A stretch of 40,294 nucleotides of DNA from Anaerorhabdus sp036637135 (GCF_036637135.1 NZ_JAVWNC010000017.1:1-40294); one strand, 5' to 3'. Counted from the first letter of the stretch, positions 1-8,784 are shown. The notes: generated by a model from the letters alone, not told the origin. Numbers and translations are program-made.

Positions 1-38
1 TTATCATTTTCAACTAATTCCAAAAGTATATTTTTCAT
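1..38 (-). CDS. 5' end of a minus-strand gene leaving the window
   Basis: An ATG at 38 opens a reading frame (MKNILLELVEN...) that stays open to the left edge. It is preceded by an AGAGG ribosome binding site about 7 bases upstream. Only 12 codons are visible, so the product cannot be named. Confidence 0.55.
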   Translation of the reverse strand, partial: MKNILLELVEND

Positions 39-108
39 GAGTCTACCTCTTTTTAACTCTCAAGGATCTTATATTTTTTAATTATAACATATCTAAATTT
101 TTCAACAA

Positions 109-140
109 AAAGTGAGACGATTATATACTCATCTCACTTT
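109..140 (-). terminator. Intrinsic terminator of the transporter gene
   Basis: A perfect 9-bp stem (AAAGTGAGA at 109-117, TCTCACTTT at 132-140) with a 14-base loop. It is followed on the minus strand by a T-rich tract, 30 bases beyond the stop codon of the gene ending at 170. It closes the regulator/patB/M20/transporter cassette. The other side also has a short T-run, so it may work both ways. Confidence 0.8.
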
Positions 141-169
141 CTGTTTTTGTTATATAAATTTCAATACCT

Positions 170-1354
170 TTACAACATCTTTACTAACACTCCCGCAACA
201 ATACAACTTACAAGGGTAACAGCTACCACACTTCCGATAATCATTTTTGGAAGCATCTGTTCCGTTACGTAAGCTTTCTCTTCATCAGTTTTCGCAACTA
301 CAGATACCGCCTCGTTCGTTAAATTGTAGTTATAAGGAAAACCTAAGAAACAGTTTAATCCTATTGCTGACGCCATCCATGTCGAATATCCAAATTTTTT
401 TCCTACAGGAATGGAGAAAGCTAATATACCAATTGTAGCAATTATTAATAAACCGAATACAACGACAACCATTTGTCCAATTGACGCAGGGGTTGTATCT
501 GCGAATCCTGACATGAAACTTGCGAATAAAGCAAGATTTAAAATCCCTGCAGAATCAGCACTGTTCATTGGATTCGGTGGAATTAAACCAAATTGACTTG
601 CAGTAATACCCACAATAATCATGATAATACTACGATCAACAATTCCATTTAGTAACTTGAAGATTAATAAGCCCAAACAACCAAGCACACCCATTACTGT
701 TAAATAATATGTAGGTGTACAAATCTTTTTAGGGATATATTCATATAGTTTCTTTTTTGTGCCAACTTGTTCACTAGAATCTAAACTCTTTACTTGATGA
801 ATCAAATTTGGATTTTGTCTAAATTCTCCTACAAGTCTTTCCCCTTCCTTACGTAGAAAGAAAGCTGTTACTGGAAAACCAACAAATCCCTGCATAATAA
901 AGATGACAAACGCAACAACTCCTAATGCATTTTTGCCAATAGCAATCGCACCTTCATTCATAATCATCGCCGCCATACCACCACCTGTTAGTGGTGCTGC
1001 AGCAATAATCGCTAAATCTTTTCCGAAGAAGAATGAACCTAATGTTAGTACTAGAGCGAGAATACCAACAATGGCACATAGAGTTGTTACCACAACTCTC
1101 CAATCCTTAATCAATGACTTCACATTAAACATTGATCCAACATGAATCAGTATAAATAATTTACATATCTCCGATACAACACTCAAACCTGATATCGCTA
1201 GTATATCTTTGGGTAAGAATGTCCAATATCCAATTAGAAACAATGTTGCGACAATAAACATTTGAGGAAGTTTTCCACCAGTCTTAGATGAAATAATTTC
1301 TCCCACAAGCATAATAACCGCTATGACCGCAAATCCGGTACTAAGATCCCACAT
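170..1354 (-). CDS. Multi-pass membrane protein, probable transporter of unknown substrate
   Basis: A 394-residue hydrophobic protein with roughly ten or more membrane segments. A glycine-rich stretch near residue 123 (LTGGGMAAMIMNEGA) lies between membrane segments, and the second half again holds several hydrophobic segments. This layout recalls inverted-repeat secondary transporters such as GltS-type glutamate carriers, but I cannot name the family with confidence. The start overlaps the end of the M20 hydrolase gene by 14 bases, so it is translationally coupled as the last gene of the cassette. The context suggests it imports the amino-acid derivative handled by the two upstream enzymes, or exports a product; that role is inference. 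Confidence 0.6.
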   Translation of the reverse strand: MWDLSTGFAVIAVIMLVGEIISSKTGGKLPQMFIVATLFLIGYWTFLPKDILAISGLSVVSEICKLFILIHVGSMFNVKSLIKDWRVVVTTLCAIVGILALVLTLGSFFFGKDLAIIAAAPLTGGGMAAMIMNEGAIAIGKNALGVVAFVIFIMQGFVGFPVTAFFLRKEGERLVGEFRQNPNLIHQVKSLDSSEQVGTKKKLYEYIPKKICTPTYYLTVMGVLGCLGLLIFKLLNGIVDRSIIMIIVGITASQFGLIPPNPMNSADSAGILNLALFASFMSGFADTTPASIGQMVVVVFGLLIIATIGILAFSIPVGKKFGYSTWMASAIGLNCFLGFPYNYNLTNEAVSVVAKTDEEKAYVTEQMLPKMIIGSVVAVTLVSCIVAGVLVKML

Positions 1355-2561
1355 TTACTTTATCCTCCTTACTCTTTCTAGCATAGCTAGTTGCATAACC
1401 TACTGTTGCTTTAACACCTAACATTAATACACTTTCATCGATGTCAAAGAATTCACTATGGTGTTCTGCACCAGTACCATCCTCGGGGTTATTAATCCCT
1501 AAGAAGGCAAAGACTGAAGGATATGAAAGAGTATATCCCGAGAATGATTCTGATGCATACCATTTATCACACGGAGAAATATTTTCCCCACCGATAAACT
1601 CTGGTAATACTTGTTTCGCAAACTCACTACATTCTTTATTTGTAACAACTGGTCTACCTAATACTTTTGTCTTCTCATCGAATTCAACATAACAATCGTA
1701 CATAGCTGCAGTATGTTCGCTTACGCTTTTAAATAAATCCACTGCTTTTTTACCTTCATTTACATCAAAGAATCTAAATGATCCTGCTATTGTAGCTTCA
1801 TCACTAAATACGTTTGGTGTTCCACCACCATTAAGCGTTGTGATTCCACATGTAACTGTTTCATTCGCATTGATTTTGTTGATAAATACACCACCTAAAT
1901 TAACCAATATATTCGCAGCTACAAACGTTGGATTATTTGATAAGTCTGGTCTTGAACCGTGACCACCTTTACCAATAACCTTTACCATCGCTCCTGCAGC
2001 ACCCGCCATTCTTGGCCCTGCATCAACGCAAATTTTTCCAGACTCTAATTTGTTATAAACATGAATTGCCCATACTGTATCTATTCTTTTATCTTCAAGA
2101 TAATTCAATATGGCTGTAGCACCTTTCTTCCTACCTAGTTCTTCGCCTTGTTCAAAGCAGAAATAGTAAGTACCTACTAAATCATCTTGTATCTCTTTTA
2201 GAACTCTCATTGATGCAAGGAGCATCGCAGCATGAGCATCATGTCCACACAAATGACTCGCAGTATCACTATTGGAGATACATGTTCGATTACGTTTTAA
2301 GTTATTTTCATTTTCCTTAATTGGTAATCCATCGATATCAGCACGTAATGCAATTACATTACCTGGTTTATTAGTTTCTAATCTTGCAACAACTGTGAAC
2401 TCTTCCACGACTTCAAAACTAAATCCAATTTGCTTAATTTCTTCAAGAATATAGGCAAATGTTTTTACTTCTTGATCACTTGGTTCAGCTAATTGATGAA
2501 GTTCTCTTCTTGTTTTTATTACATATTCTTCTACATGCTTGAAAGCATCATTTATCTTCAT
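1341..2561 (-). CDS. M20 family amidohydrolase (N-acyl amino acid / aminobenzoyl-glutamate hydrolase type)
   Basis: A 406-residue metal-dependent peptidase/amidohydrolase of the M20D group (relatives: HipO, AbgB, YxeP), which removes acyl groups from N-acylated amino acids. The metal and catalytic signature is visible: CGHDAHAAM with Cys105, His107 and His110, the acidic pair in EQGEE near 137-141, His167 in AIHVYN, and a late GAEHHSEFFD near 375. The dimerisation-domain signature GHGSRPDL follows. The start lies 3 bases after the stop of patB with GAGG upstream. Length is normal for the family. With the neighbouring PatB-type C-S lyase it could deacylate an N-acyl cysteine or cystathionine conjugate before C-S cleavage; the exact substrate cannot be read from the sequence. 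Confidence 0.85.
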   Translation of the reverse strand: MKINDAFKHVEEYVIKTRRELHQLAEPSDQEVKTFAYILEEIKQIGFSFEVVEEFTVVARLETNKPGNVIALRADIDGLPIKENENNLKRNRTCISNSDTASHLCGHDAHAAMLLASMRVLKEIQDDLVGTYYFCFEQGEELGRKKGATAILNYLEDKRIDTVWAIHVYNKLESGKICVDAGPRMAGAAGAMVKVIGKGGHGSRPDLSNNPTFVAANILVNLGGVFINKINANETVTCGITTLNGGGTPNVFSDEATIAGSFRFFDVNEGKKAVDLFKSVSEHTAAMYDCYVEFDEKTKVLGRPVVTNKECSEFAKQVLPEFIGGENISPCDKWYASESFSGYTLSYPSVFAFLGINNPEDGTGAEHHSEFFDIDESVLMLGVKATVGYATSYARKSKEDKVNVGS

Positions 2562-2564
2562 TCA

Positions 2565-3755
2565 TTACCTCATTCTCTTTCTATCTGCCCACTTTGCAAG
2601 ACGATTCAACCCTTGAAGTAAAACATCTGTCGGACATGCTATATTAATTCGTTCAAATCCAACTCCTGCTTCTCCAAATATATGACCCTCATCAAAAAAC
2701 AATTCGCATTCCTCGATCATCTCTTTTTCCAATTGTTCTTTGCTTAAACCAAAGGCACGTAAATCTAACCATTGTAGATAAGTTCCTTCCAGTGGATATA
2801 CTTTAATTTCTGGTATTTCTCTTTTACAAAACTCTTCAACTATATTTTTATTCTCATTCATTTTTGAAATAAGTTGCTCCAACCATTCATCACATTGGTT
2901 ATATGCTATTTCACAAGCTTTATATCCTAGAGTCCCACAATTCAAAAACGCTACCTCTAACATTGATTTCTTCATCTGGTCTCTTAATAATTTATTTTTA
3001 ATCACTAAATTACTTGTTTGCATACCCGCAAGATTAAATGTCTTAGATGGTGCTGTGCATACGATACAATGATCCGCAATTTCTTCAGACAAAGTAGACA
3101 TAACCGTATGTGTGTATCCTGGCATAATTAAATCAAAATGAATTTCATCTGAAATAATGAGCACATTATGTTTTAAACAAATTGCTGCAACTCTTTCCAG
3201 TTCTTCTTTGCTCCATACTCTTCCTATAGGATTATGCGGAGAACAAAATAATAGAATTCTATTTTTAGGATCACTTGCTTTTTCTTCTAAATCGTCAAAA
3301 TTAATTTCATAGTGTCCTTCATTATCAATTAATGGATTTTCAACAATCTTCCGATTGTTCATTGTTACACATGCAAAGAATGGATAATATACTGGTGTCA
3401 TAATGATTACACCATCCCCTGGATCAGTGAATCCTCTTACTGAATGCGCAAGTGCTGGAACTACTCCTGGCGCTGTTACAATCCAAGACTTATCTATATT
3501 CCAATCGTGATGACGATTCATAAAATTTACTACCGAATCCAAATATCCTTCCGTTGGACTTGTATAACCTAATATAGTTTCATCTAAATAATTTTTGAGT
3601 CCTTCCATAATTTCAGGTGCATTCTTAAATTCCATATCCGCTACTGAGAACGGAACAATACTTTTTGAAACATCAGGTTTTTTATCTTTCATCCCTAACC
3701 ATTTCGAAGAACCTAATTCACCCCTATTAACAAGTGTTTCAAAGTCATAGTACAT
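2565..3755 (-). CDS. patB: PatB/MalY-type cysteine-S-conjugate beta-lyase (PLP enzyme)
   Basis: A 396-residue fold-type I PLP enzyme of the MalY/PatB group, which splits cystathionine-like C-S bonds to a thiol, pyruvate and ammonia. Visible features: N-terminal SVADMEF, the Asn motif CSPHNPIGR (Asn175), the cofactor Asp in ISDEIHFD (Asp203), the PLP lysine in APSKTFNLAGM (Lys238) and a C-terminal RINIACP arginine. Length is standard. It is first in a three-gene transcript with the M20 hydrolase and transporter, after a strong promoter at 3945-3973 and a leader of about 180 bases. A plain aminotransferase is the main alternative, but MalY/PatB fits the motifs better. Confidence 0.85.
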   Translation of the reverse strand: MYYDFETLVNRGELGSSKWLGMKDKKPDVSKSIVPFSVADMEFKNAPEIMEGLKNYLDETILGYTSPTEGYLDSVVNFMNRHHDWNIDKSWIVTAPGVVPALAHSVRGFTDPGDGVIIMTPVYYPFFACVTMNNRKIVENPLIDNEGHYEINFDDLEEKASDPKNRILLFCSPHNPIGRVWSKEELERVAAICLKHNVLIISDEIHFDLIMPGYTHTVMSTLSEEIADHCIVCTAPSKTFNLAGMQTSNLVIKNKLLRDQMKKSMLEVAFLNCGTLGYKACEIAYNQCDEWLEQLISKMNENKNIVEEFCKREIPEIKVYPLEGTYLQWLDLRAFGLSKEQLEKEMIEECELFFDEGHIFGEAGVGFERINIACPTDVLLQGLNRLAKWADRKRMR

Positions 3756-3937
3756 GTTTTACCTCACTATACTTCTATAGTTTCCCTTTCCTCGAATAGA
3801 TAAAAAAGTAAGAATACTTCATAAAGGCATAATTAAAAGAATGTTTTGTAATGAACATTTTTCGTATTAATAGATTTATGATTTTATTTCGCGAAATTTC
3901 GAAGTAATTCTGAACGTACTTTTTTAATGCTATTCCA
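3756..3937 (-). other. Long 5' leader of the patB operon
   Basis: About 180 bases separate the predicted transcription start (near 3938) from the patB ATG. I recognise no known riboswitch. There is a weak hairpin (AATGTT/AACATT, followed by CTTTT) and a palindromic CGAAATTTCG. A 27-codon frame inside lacks a ribosome binding site and is probably meaningless. The length leaves room for post-initiation control. Confidence 0.4.
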
Positions 3938-3944
3938 TAATATT

Positions 3945-3973
3945 ATTATAGTGATAAATTATTATCACGTCAA
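3945..3973 (-). promoter_or_regulatory. SigA-type promoter of the patB-M20-transporter operon
   Basis: On the minus strand TTGACG (3973-3968), a 17-base spacer and a perfect TATAAT (3950-3945). This is the best promoter match in this part of the window and lies in the 265-base gap upstream of patB, after the regulator terminator. Its spacer is almost entirely a perfect inverted repeat. Confidence 0.85.
3951..3968. promoter_or_regulatory. Candidate operator: 18-bp palindrome inside the patB promoter spacer
   Basis: GTGATAA ATTA TTATCAC is a perfect 7+4+7 inverted repeat filling the -35/-10 spacer. A third half-site TTATCAC lies at 3981-3987. A protein bound here would block RNA polymerase. 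The obvious candidate is the YheO-type regulator encoded just upstream, but another regulator is possible. Confidence 0.65.
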
Positions 3974-4000
3974 TAATTTTTTATCACATTAATAAAAAAG

Positions 4001-4024
4001 CTCAACTGATTTTCATCAATTAAG
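4001..4024 (-). terminator. Terminator of the YheO-type regulator gene (GAAA tetraloop)
   Basis: Read on the minus strand, a 10-bp stem including two G-U pairs is closed by a GAAA tetraloop and followed by CTTTTTTATT. The upstream arm contains the regulator stop codon. It separates the regulator from the patB promoter. Confidence 0.8.
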
Positions 4025-4682
4025 CATCTTTGGTTTTCTTTAAATAACGATATATGCTTGCTTCAGAGGAGTGTAATTGAAGTGCTACCTCACTTACTGC
4101 ACCCTTCATTAAGAATACTCCCTGTTTCTTTAATTCCTCAATAAGTATCATTTTCTCATCAAAGCTTAACCTTGCGATAGGTAAGTTCTTTTCTTTAACG
4201 ATTGGATCAATGATATTCGTAATTGCATTGGACATATCTTCCGCAAAATATTCAACAGAACTTTCTTCAACAAATCGATTGTTATCTTCAATAAGATTAA
4301 ATATCTCGCTTAACTCTTCGTTGATTTTCTTGATACTCTTATTGATATGATCAAGATCAAAATTTATACACATTAAACCAACAAGTTTCCCTTTATCATT
4401 TTTGATGAAAAATGTTGAACTCCTCAAAACATGCTTCCCTGTCAACCCTTTGTAGTTTGCTTCATAATCTACATCTTCATATCGCTTTTCATTCACGAAC
4501 TTTAATGCTAGTTCACTAAGTGGAGCATTGATTGTTCTTTTAGACACATCACCATTTTCAATACTTACAAGTTCAAGTTCATTGTTCTTTATTTGATGGA
4601 TAGCAATTTCATAGTCTTTCCCTAAACACGCAGCTAAAAACTTAGCTATTTTTTTGTATTGTTCAATCAAGAATTCATCCAT
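4020..4682 (-). CDS. YheO/DauR-like transcriptional regulator (PAS-like sensor plus HTH)
   Basis: A 220-residue protein. Residues about 5-120 resemble the YheO-type PAS domain (FLAACLGKDYEIAIHQI, then a GKHVLRSSTFFIKNDKGKLVGLMCIN core). A C-terminal helix-turn-helix follows (about 170-218, EVALQLHSSEASIYRYLKK). This is the layout of DauR and relatives, which sense small amino-acid-like ligands. It starts at the ATG at 4682 with AAAGGATGG upstream. It has its own terminator and sits just upstream of the patB operon, whose promoter carries a palindrome, so control of that cassette is likely. Activator or repressor mode cannot be told from sequence; a spacer palindrome favours repression. Confidence 0.8.
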   Translation of the reverse strand: MDEFLIEQYKKIAKFLAACLGKDYEIAIHQIKNNELELVSIENGDVSKRTINAPLSELALKFVNEKRYEDVDYEANYKGLTGKHVLRSSTFFIKNDKGKLVGLMCINFDLDHINKSIKKINEELSEIFNLIEDNNRFVEESSVEYFAEDMSNAITNIIDPIVKEKNLPIARLSFDEKMILIEELKKQGVFLMKGAVSEVALQLHSSEASIYRYLKKTKDA

Positions 4683-4755
4683 AACATTTCCATCCTTTTA
4701 CTCATTTGTTTTATTATATCATAATCACTAAATCTTAAATCATTTCAAATCTTCT

Positions 4756-5535
4756 TTATTTATACTGTCTAAACAACAAATCATAATTTTTATTTATTGC
4801 TTCTTGTAACACTTCATCTTGTATTTCTTTCAGGTTCGCAACATACTCGCCTACATGTTTAACATATCCAGGTTCATTCTCTTGACCTCGATGTGGTTCG
4901 GGTGTTAAGTAAGGAGAATCCGTTTCAATTAATATTCGATCCATTGGTACCATCTTTGCTACTTCTTTTGGTTCCTTTGCATTTTTAAATGTAACTGGTC
5001 CCGCTAAAGAAAGTGTATATCCGAGTTTAATAAATTCTTTTGCCATTTCAACACTATATGAGTAACAATGCATGACACCAAAATGTTTTACTTCTTTAAG
5101 TATTTCTATTGTATCTTTTGCAGCATCTCTTGAATGAATCAGTATTGGTTTATTTACTTTCTTAGCAATTTCGATTTGGCGAATAAAATGTTCTCTTTGT
5201 ATCTTCTTATTCTCTTCATCTTTTTCCCAATAGTAATCTAATCCCATTTCACCAATCGCAACTACACGGTCATCACGCGCAACTTCTAATAATCTTGCCC
5301 AATTTTCTTCAGTATATAAATCATAATCCGTTGGGAATAATCCCATCGCAATATCAATTTGTGGATATTTCTCTTTTAAGATAAATGCCTTTTCAAGTTC
5401 ATCAAAGTTTAAACAAATAGTCAGTATCTTCTTCACTAAATTCTCTTCGCATAAACTCATAACATTTTCTATTCTATCAAATAATCGTTCATCGCTTAAA
5501 TGTGCATGACTATCTAACCAACCGTATTTTCCCAT
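4756..5535 (-). CDS. tatD: TatD family metal-dependent DNase
   Basis: A 259-residue TIM-barrel hydrolase of the TatD family (3'-5' DNA/RNA exonuclease, also linked to D-Tyr-tRNA deacylase-like activity). Metal ligands are present: HAHLSD at the N-terminus, GEMGLDYYW, ILIHSRDA, MHCYS and IETDSPYLTP. Length is normal. The start overlaps the RDD gene by 22 bases, so it is the third gene of an mnmE-RDD-tatD transcript. No clear terminator follows; the 73-base gap to the regulator holds only a weak promoter candidate. Confidence 0.93.
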   Translation of the reverse strand: MGKYGWLDSHAHLSDERLFDRIENVMSLCEENLVKKILTICLNFDELEKAFILKEKYPQIDIAMGLFPTDYDLYTEENWARLLEVARDDRVVAIGEMGLDYYWEKDEENKKIQREHFIRQIEIAKKVNKPILIHSRDAAKDTIEILKEVKHFGVMHCYSYSVEMAKEFIKLGYTLSLAGPVTFKNAKEPKEVAKMVPMDRILIETDSPYLTPEPHRGQENEPGYVKHVGEYVANLKEIQDEVLQEAINKNYDLLFRQYK

Positions 5536-5957
5536 ACTCCTGTCCTCACTATCTTATCGTGTATTGATGTACTGTAATCATTTGTCATGATTAATAAAGA
5601 TATAACTGCTGGAATAGAGTATATCGCAAACAAAGATAAAGATTTACTTAATGATCTTGTAAATTGTCTTCGTTGTGGAATTCTTCTTTTTCCTTGTTCT
5701 GTTTCTATGTGTATTTGAAATTTATTTTTCCCAATCGTTGTATGAAACTTCCTCATATAGAAATAATCGTACATGGTAAAAAACAAAATATAAATTGTAG
5801 AAATTTGTGTAATGAAATTAAAGTTATTTAAAAAATCATTAAATTGCGGAACAACTTTAAGTAGATGACCTACTCCCGCAACGATCAGAGTTGGCAAGGA
5901 TACGATTACAATATCTAACAATGTTGCTAGTACTCTTTTTACAAGTAAATTGTTCAT
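5514..5957 (-). CDS. RDD family membrane protein
   Basis: A 147-residue membrane protein with about three hydrophobic segments (residues 10-33, 46-65, 104-125). The family hallmarks are the N-terminal LVKRVLATLLDIVIV (Arg and Asp within the first helix) and a C-terminal SIHDKIVRTGV. RDD proteins have been linked to Na+/H+ antiport or general membrane functions; no specific role can be given here. Its ATG shares a base with the mnmE stop (TAATG), and its end overlaps tatD. Confidence 0.8.
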   Translation of the reverse strand: MNNLLVKRVLATLLDIVIVSLPTLIVAGVGHLLKVVPQFNDFLNNFNFITQISTIYILFFTMYDYFYMRKFHTTIGKNKFQIHIETEQGKRRIPQRRQFTRSLSKSLSLFAIYSIPAVISLLIMTNDYSTSIHDKIVRTGVWENTVG

Positions 5958-7279
5958 TATTTACCTAGACAGAAATTACTGAACAGGGCATCCAATAAAT
6001 CATCACGGCTGACCTCTCCAAGTATTTCTTTCAATGATGTATAGGCATCTTGTAAATCAATTGTAACTAGATCCAACTCAACTTGATTTTCTAGTGCTTC
6101 TATTGCTTGTTTCATCGACTGGCGTGCTGCCATCGCTAATCCAATTTGTCTTTCATTATTTAGTGTTACTTCATTACTATCATGTATTTGTGTTTCATAC
6201 CGACGATTTATTTCATCTACTAATGTATCTATATCTTGATTTGCAGCACTGATCGTAATTCCTTCAATTTGTTGATTTAAGTCTTTCTTATTGTAAACGA
6301 TAATACGATTTGTATTTTCAGTTAACGCAAGCAATTTTTTGTCCTCATCATCTAGATCTCTCGACAAGTCCAACACAACTAATACAAGTTCTGCGTTTTC
6401 TAATGCTTTAAGTGATCGTTCAATACCAATTTGTTCAACACGATCTTCTGTATCATGAATACCTGCAGTATCAATCAAATTGAGCGTTACATTTTTACAA
6501 TGTACGATTCCTTCAACTAAATCTCTCGTTGTCCCCGCAATATCTGTAACAATTGCCTTATCTTCTTCTAACAATGCGTTTAATAAACTACTCTTACCCA
6601 CATTGGGTTTACCTAAAATAACGGTATTAATTCCTTTTTTTATTTGATATGAATTCTCTGCTTGCTTAATGATCTTTTCAATTCGTTTATACCACTCTTT
6701 AGCTTGTGGTAGTACAACCTCTTGTGATAGTTGTTCCACATCTTCATATTCTGGGTAATCTATGTTCACTTCAATGTGTGCAATGATTTGTAACAAGTCC
6801 TCACACAAGGGATGAATTAAGCGTGTTACAGAACCTTTCATTGAAGATAAAGCTTTTGTTGCACCTTGAGAATTCTTCGCTTCAATGAGGTCTAAAACCG
6901 CTTCAGCTTGAGTTAAATCAATTCTACCATTTAAGAAGGCACGTTCTGTAAATTCTCCCGGTCTTGCTACTCTTGCTCCTGCTCCAACACACAAACTCAA
7001 AACTTTGCGCGTGATATAAATTCCCCCGTGACAATTAATTTCCACTACATCTTCTTTGGTATAGGTTTTAGGTGCTCTAAAAACACTTACTAGTACTTCA
7101 TCAACCGCTTTTCCATTATCTTGGATCATTCCATAATGAACAGTATGACTTGGTACATCAAGTAAGTTACGACTAAACAAATTGTTGGCAATTTCAATTG
7201 CATCATCACCACTTAAACGGATAATTGAAATAGCTCCTTCTTGAAAAGCTGTCGAAATTGCAACTATTGTATCGTTCAT
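5957..7279 (-). CDS. mnmE: tRNA uridine-5-carboxymethylaminomethyl modification GTPase MnmE
   Basis: With MnmG it installs the cmnm5 group on wobble U34 of tRNAs, using GTP and methylene-tetrahydrofolate. The N-terminal folate-binding domain is complete. The G domain shows GKPNVGKSS (G1), AGTTRD (G2), DTAGI (G3) and NKKD (G4), and the C-terminus is CLGK with the catalytic Cys. I chose the ATG at 7279 over the in-frame GTG at 7285 because AGAGG sits 5 bases before the ATG and would overlap the GTG. It heads mnmE-RDD-tatD. Unusually it is about 31 kb from mnmG, whereas the two are normally neighbours. Confidence 0.97.
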   Translation of the reverse strand: MNDTIVAISTAFQEGAISIIRLSGDDAIEIANNLFSRNLLDVPSHTVHYGMIQDNGKAVDEVLVSVFRAPKTYTKEDVVEINCHGGIYITRKVLSLCVGAGARVARPGEFTERAFLNGRIDLTQAEAVLDLIEAKNSQGATKALSSMKGSVTRLIHPLCEDLLQIIAHIEVNIDYPEYEDVEQLSQEVVLPQAKEWYKRIEKIIKQAENSYQIKKGINTVILGKPNVGKSSLLNALLEEDKAIVTDIAGTTRDLVEGIVHCKNVTLNLIDTAGIHDTEDRVEQIGIERSLKALENAELVLVVLDLSRDLDDEDKKLLALTENTNRIIVYNKKDLNQQIEGITISAANQDIDTLVDEINRRYETQIHDSNEVTLNNERQIGLAMAARQSMKQAIEALENQVELDLVTIDLQDAYTSLKEILGEVSRDDLLDALFSNFCLGK

Positions 7280-7300
7280 AAGCACCTCTTTCTATCCTTT

Positions 7301-7309
7301 ATTTTAGCA
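7301..7309 (-). promoter_or_regulatory. Extended -10 promoter of mnmE
   Basis: TGCTAAAAT on the minus strand, about 22 bases upstream of the mnmE ATG. It lies in the short divergent gap with the helicase gene. No good -35 is visible, as expected for a TGn-type promoter. Confidence 0.45.
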
Positions 7310-7395
7310 TAATTCAGCTTTGTTTGGATATCCATTAGTCACATTACAAAATATAAACATTGCATTATGGCTCCAAACACATTACACTTACATAC

Positions 7396-8784
7396 ATGAA
7401 TACACAATTTAAAGAATATAACTTAGACAAAAGAATCATTCAAGCAATCCTCGACTGTGGATATCTTTCATGTACCGAAATCCAACGTCAATCTTTACCT
7501 TTATTATTAGAAGGTAAAAACTGTTTAATCCAATCCAAGACTGGATCTGGTAAAACTGCAGCATTTTGTATACCATTAATTGAAGCAATTGACTTCGATG
7601 ACCCTACAAGTGCGCTTATCCTTGCACCAACAAGAGAGTTAGCCCAACAAATCCAACATGAGTTTAATCGCCTTGCTATATATAAGAAGATTAACTGTGT
7701 TTGCCTTATTGGCCGTCAAGACTTTCAAAAACAAGCATTACAACTTAAACAAAAAGCTCATGTTATCGTTGGAACTCCTGGTCGCGTATTTGATCACCTT
7801 GAATCCAACAACATCAATATGGATAACATCAAAACACTTATATTAGATGAAGCTAACGAAATGGTTACCCTCGGTTTACTTGAACAAGTAGAAACTATTG
7901 TAGCGGATTTACCTGAACATAAAACTTGGTTATTCTCTGCAACAATGGATTCAGAACTACTATTAAGCAAATTAAACGTTAACGATGCAAATATCATCAC
8001 GATTGATTCACCATTAGAAATTAGTAACCAAATTGATACCTATCACATTAAAACAAATGATAAAGAAAATGTGTTGTTAGATATTTGTACACATTGCAAG
8101 ATTGAATCAATGTGTGTGTTTGTCAATACGCGTGAAGATACAAAGAAAATCACTATGCTTCTACAAAAACAAAAATACTTATGCAGTATTCTCCATGGTG
8201 GTATGGAACAAAAAGAGAGAACACAATCCCTTGCGAAATTTAAACAAGGTAAAACACGTATTCTTGTATCAACTGATATCGCCGCTAGAGGAATTGATGT
8301 CGATCAAATTACTACTGTTGTTCACTATGATTGTCCATTAACAATTGACAGTTATATCCATCGCTCTGGAAGAACTGGAAGAAAAGATGAACAAGGTACA
8401 TCGATCACTCTTATTTCAAAGGATGATACATCCAGTATTAAAAATCAAATATTGGATGAAACCGAAGCATTCATCATACCTTCGGAAACCGTAGATAATC
8501 ACTTAAATAAATCTGTTCATAAAGAAGATAAAGACAGTACATTCAATTCAAAGAATACTCATTTATTTATTCGTGCAGGTAAAAAAGATAAAATTAGAAA
8601 TTTAGATGTTGTAGGTGCATTGTGTTCATTAGAACAATTCAATTCTGATAACATTGGTATCATTGATATCCAGCAAAACTACACAACCGTAACACTATTA
8701 AATATTGACCAATCACAAATTGAAGATTTACAAGCAGTTAAAATTAAAGGTAAGAATAGAAAAGTTGAACTTAAAATTAAATAA
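7396..8784 (+). CDS. DbpA/YxiN-like RNA helicase with DEAN in place of DEAD
   Basis: An ATP-dependent RNA helicase of 462 residues. Motifs in order: Q-motif region (GYLSCTEIQRQ), Walker A KTGSGKT, PTRELAQ, TPGR, motif II, SAT, STDIAARGID and HRSGRTGR. The C-terminal 75 residues (LFIRAGKKDKIRNLDVVGAL...) match the DbpA/YxiN RNA-binding domain, which in known proteins recognises 23S rRNA hairpin 92, so a role in 50S assembly is likely. Motif II reads LDEANEM (residues 151-154): the last Asp is Asn, which is unusual. The start is uncertain. The ATG at 7396 matches family N-termini but lacks a clear ribosome binding site, and an in-frame TTG exists at 7360. Confidence 0.88.
   Translation: MNTQFKEYNLDKRIIQAILDCGYLSCTEIQRQSLPLLLEGKNCLIQSKTGSGKTAAFCIPLIEAIDFDDPTSALILAPTRELAQQIQHEFNRLAIYKKINCVCLIGRQDFQKQALQLKQKAHVIVGTPGRVFDHLESNNINMDNIKTLILDEANEMVTLGLLEQVETIVADLPEHKTWLFSATMDSELLLSKLNVNDANIITIDSPLEISNQIDTYHIKTNDKENVLLDICTHCKIESMCVFVNTREDTKKITMLLQKQKYLCSILHGGMEQKERTQSLAKFKQGKTRILVSTDIAARGIDVDQITTVVHYDCPLTIDSYIHRSGRTGRKDEQGTSITLISKDDTSSIKNQILDETEAFIIPSETVDNHLNKSVHKEDKDSTFNSKNTHLFIRAGKKDKIRNLDVVGALCSLEQFNSDNIGIIDIQQNYTTVTLLNIDQSQIEDLQAVKIKGKNRKVELKIK

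Noticed and set aside
3756..3937. 27-codon frame in the patB leader as a leader peptide
   Set aside because: The ATG has no ribosome binding site and the peptide shows no stalling or regulatory codons.
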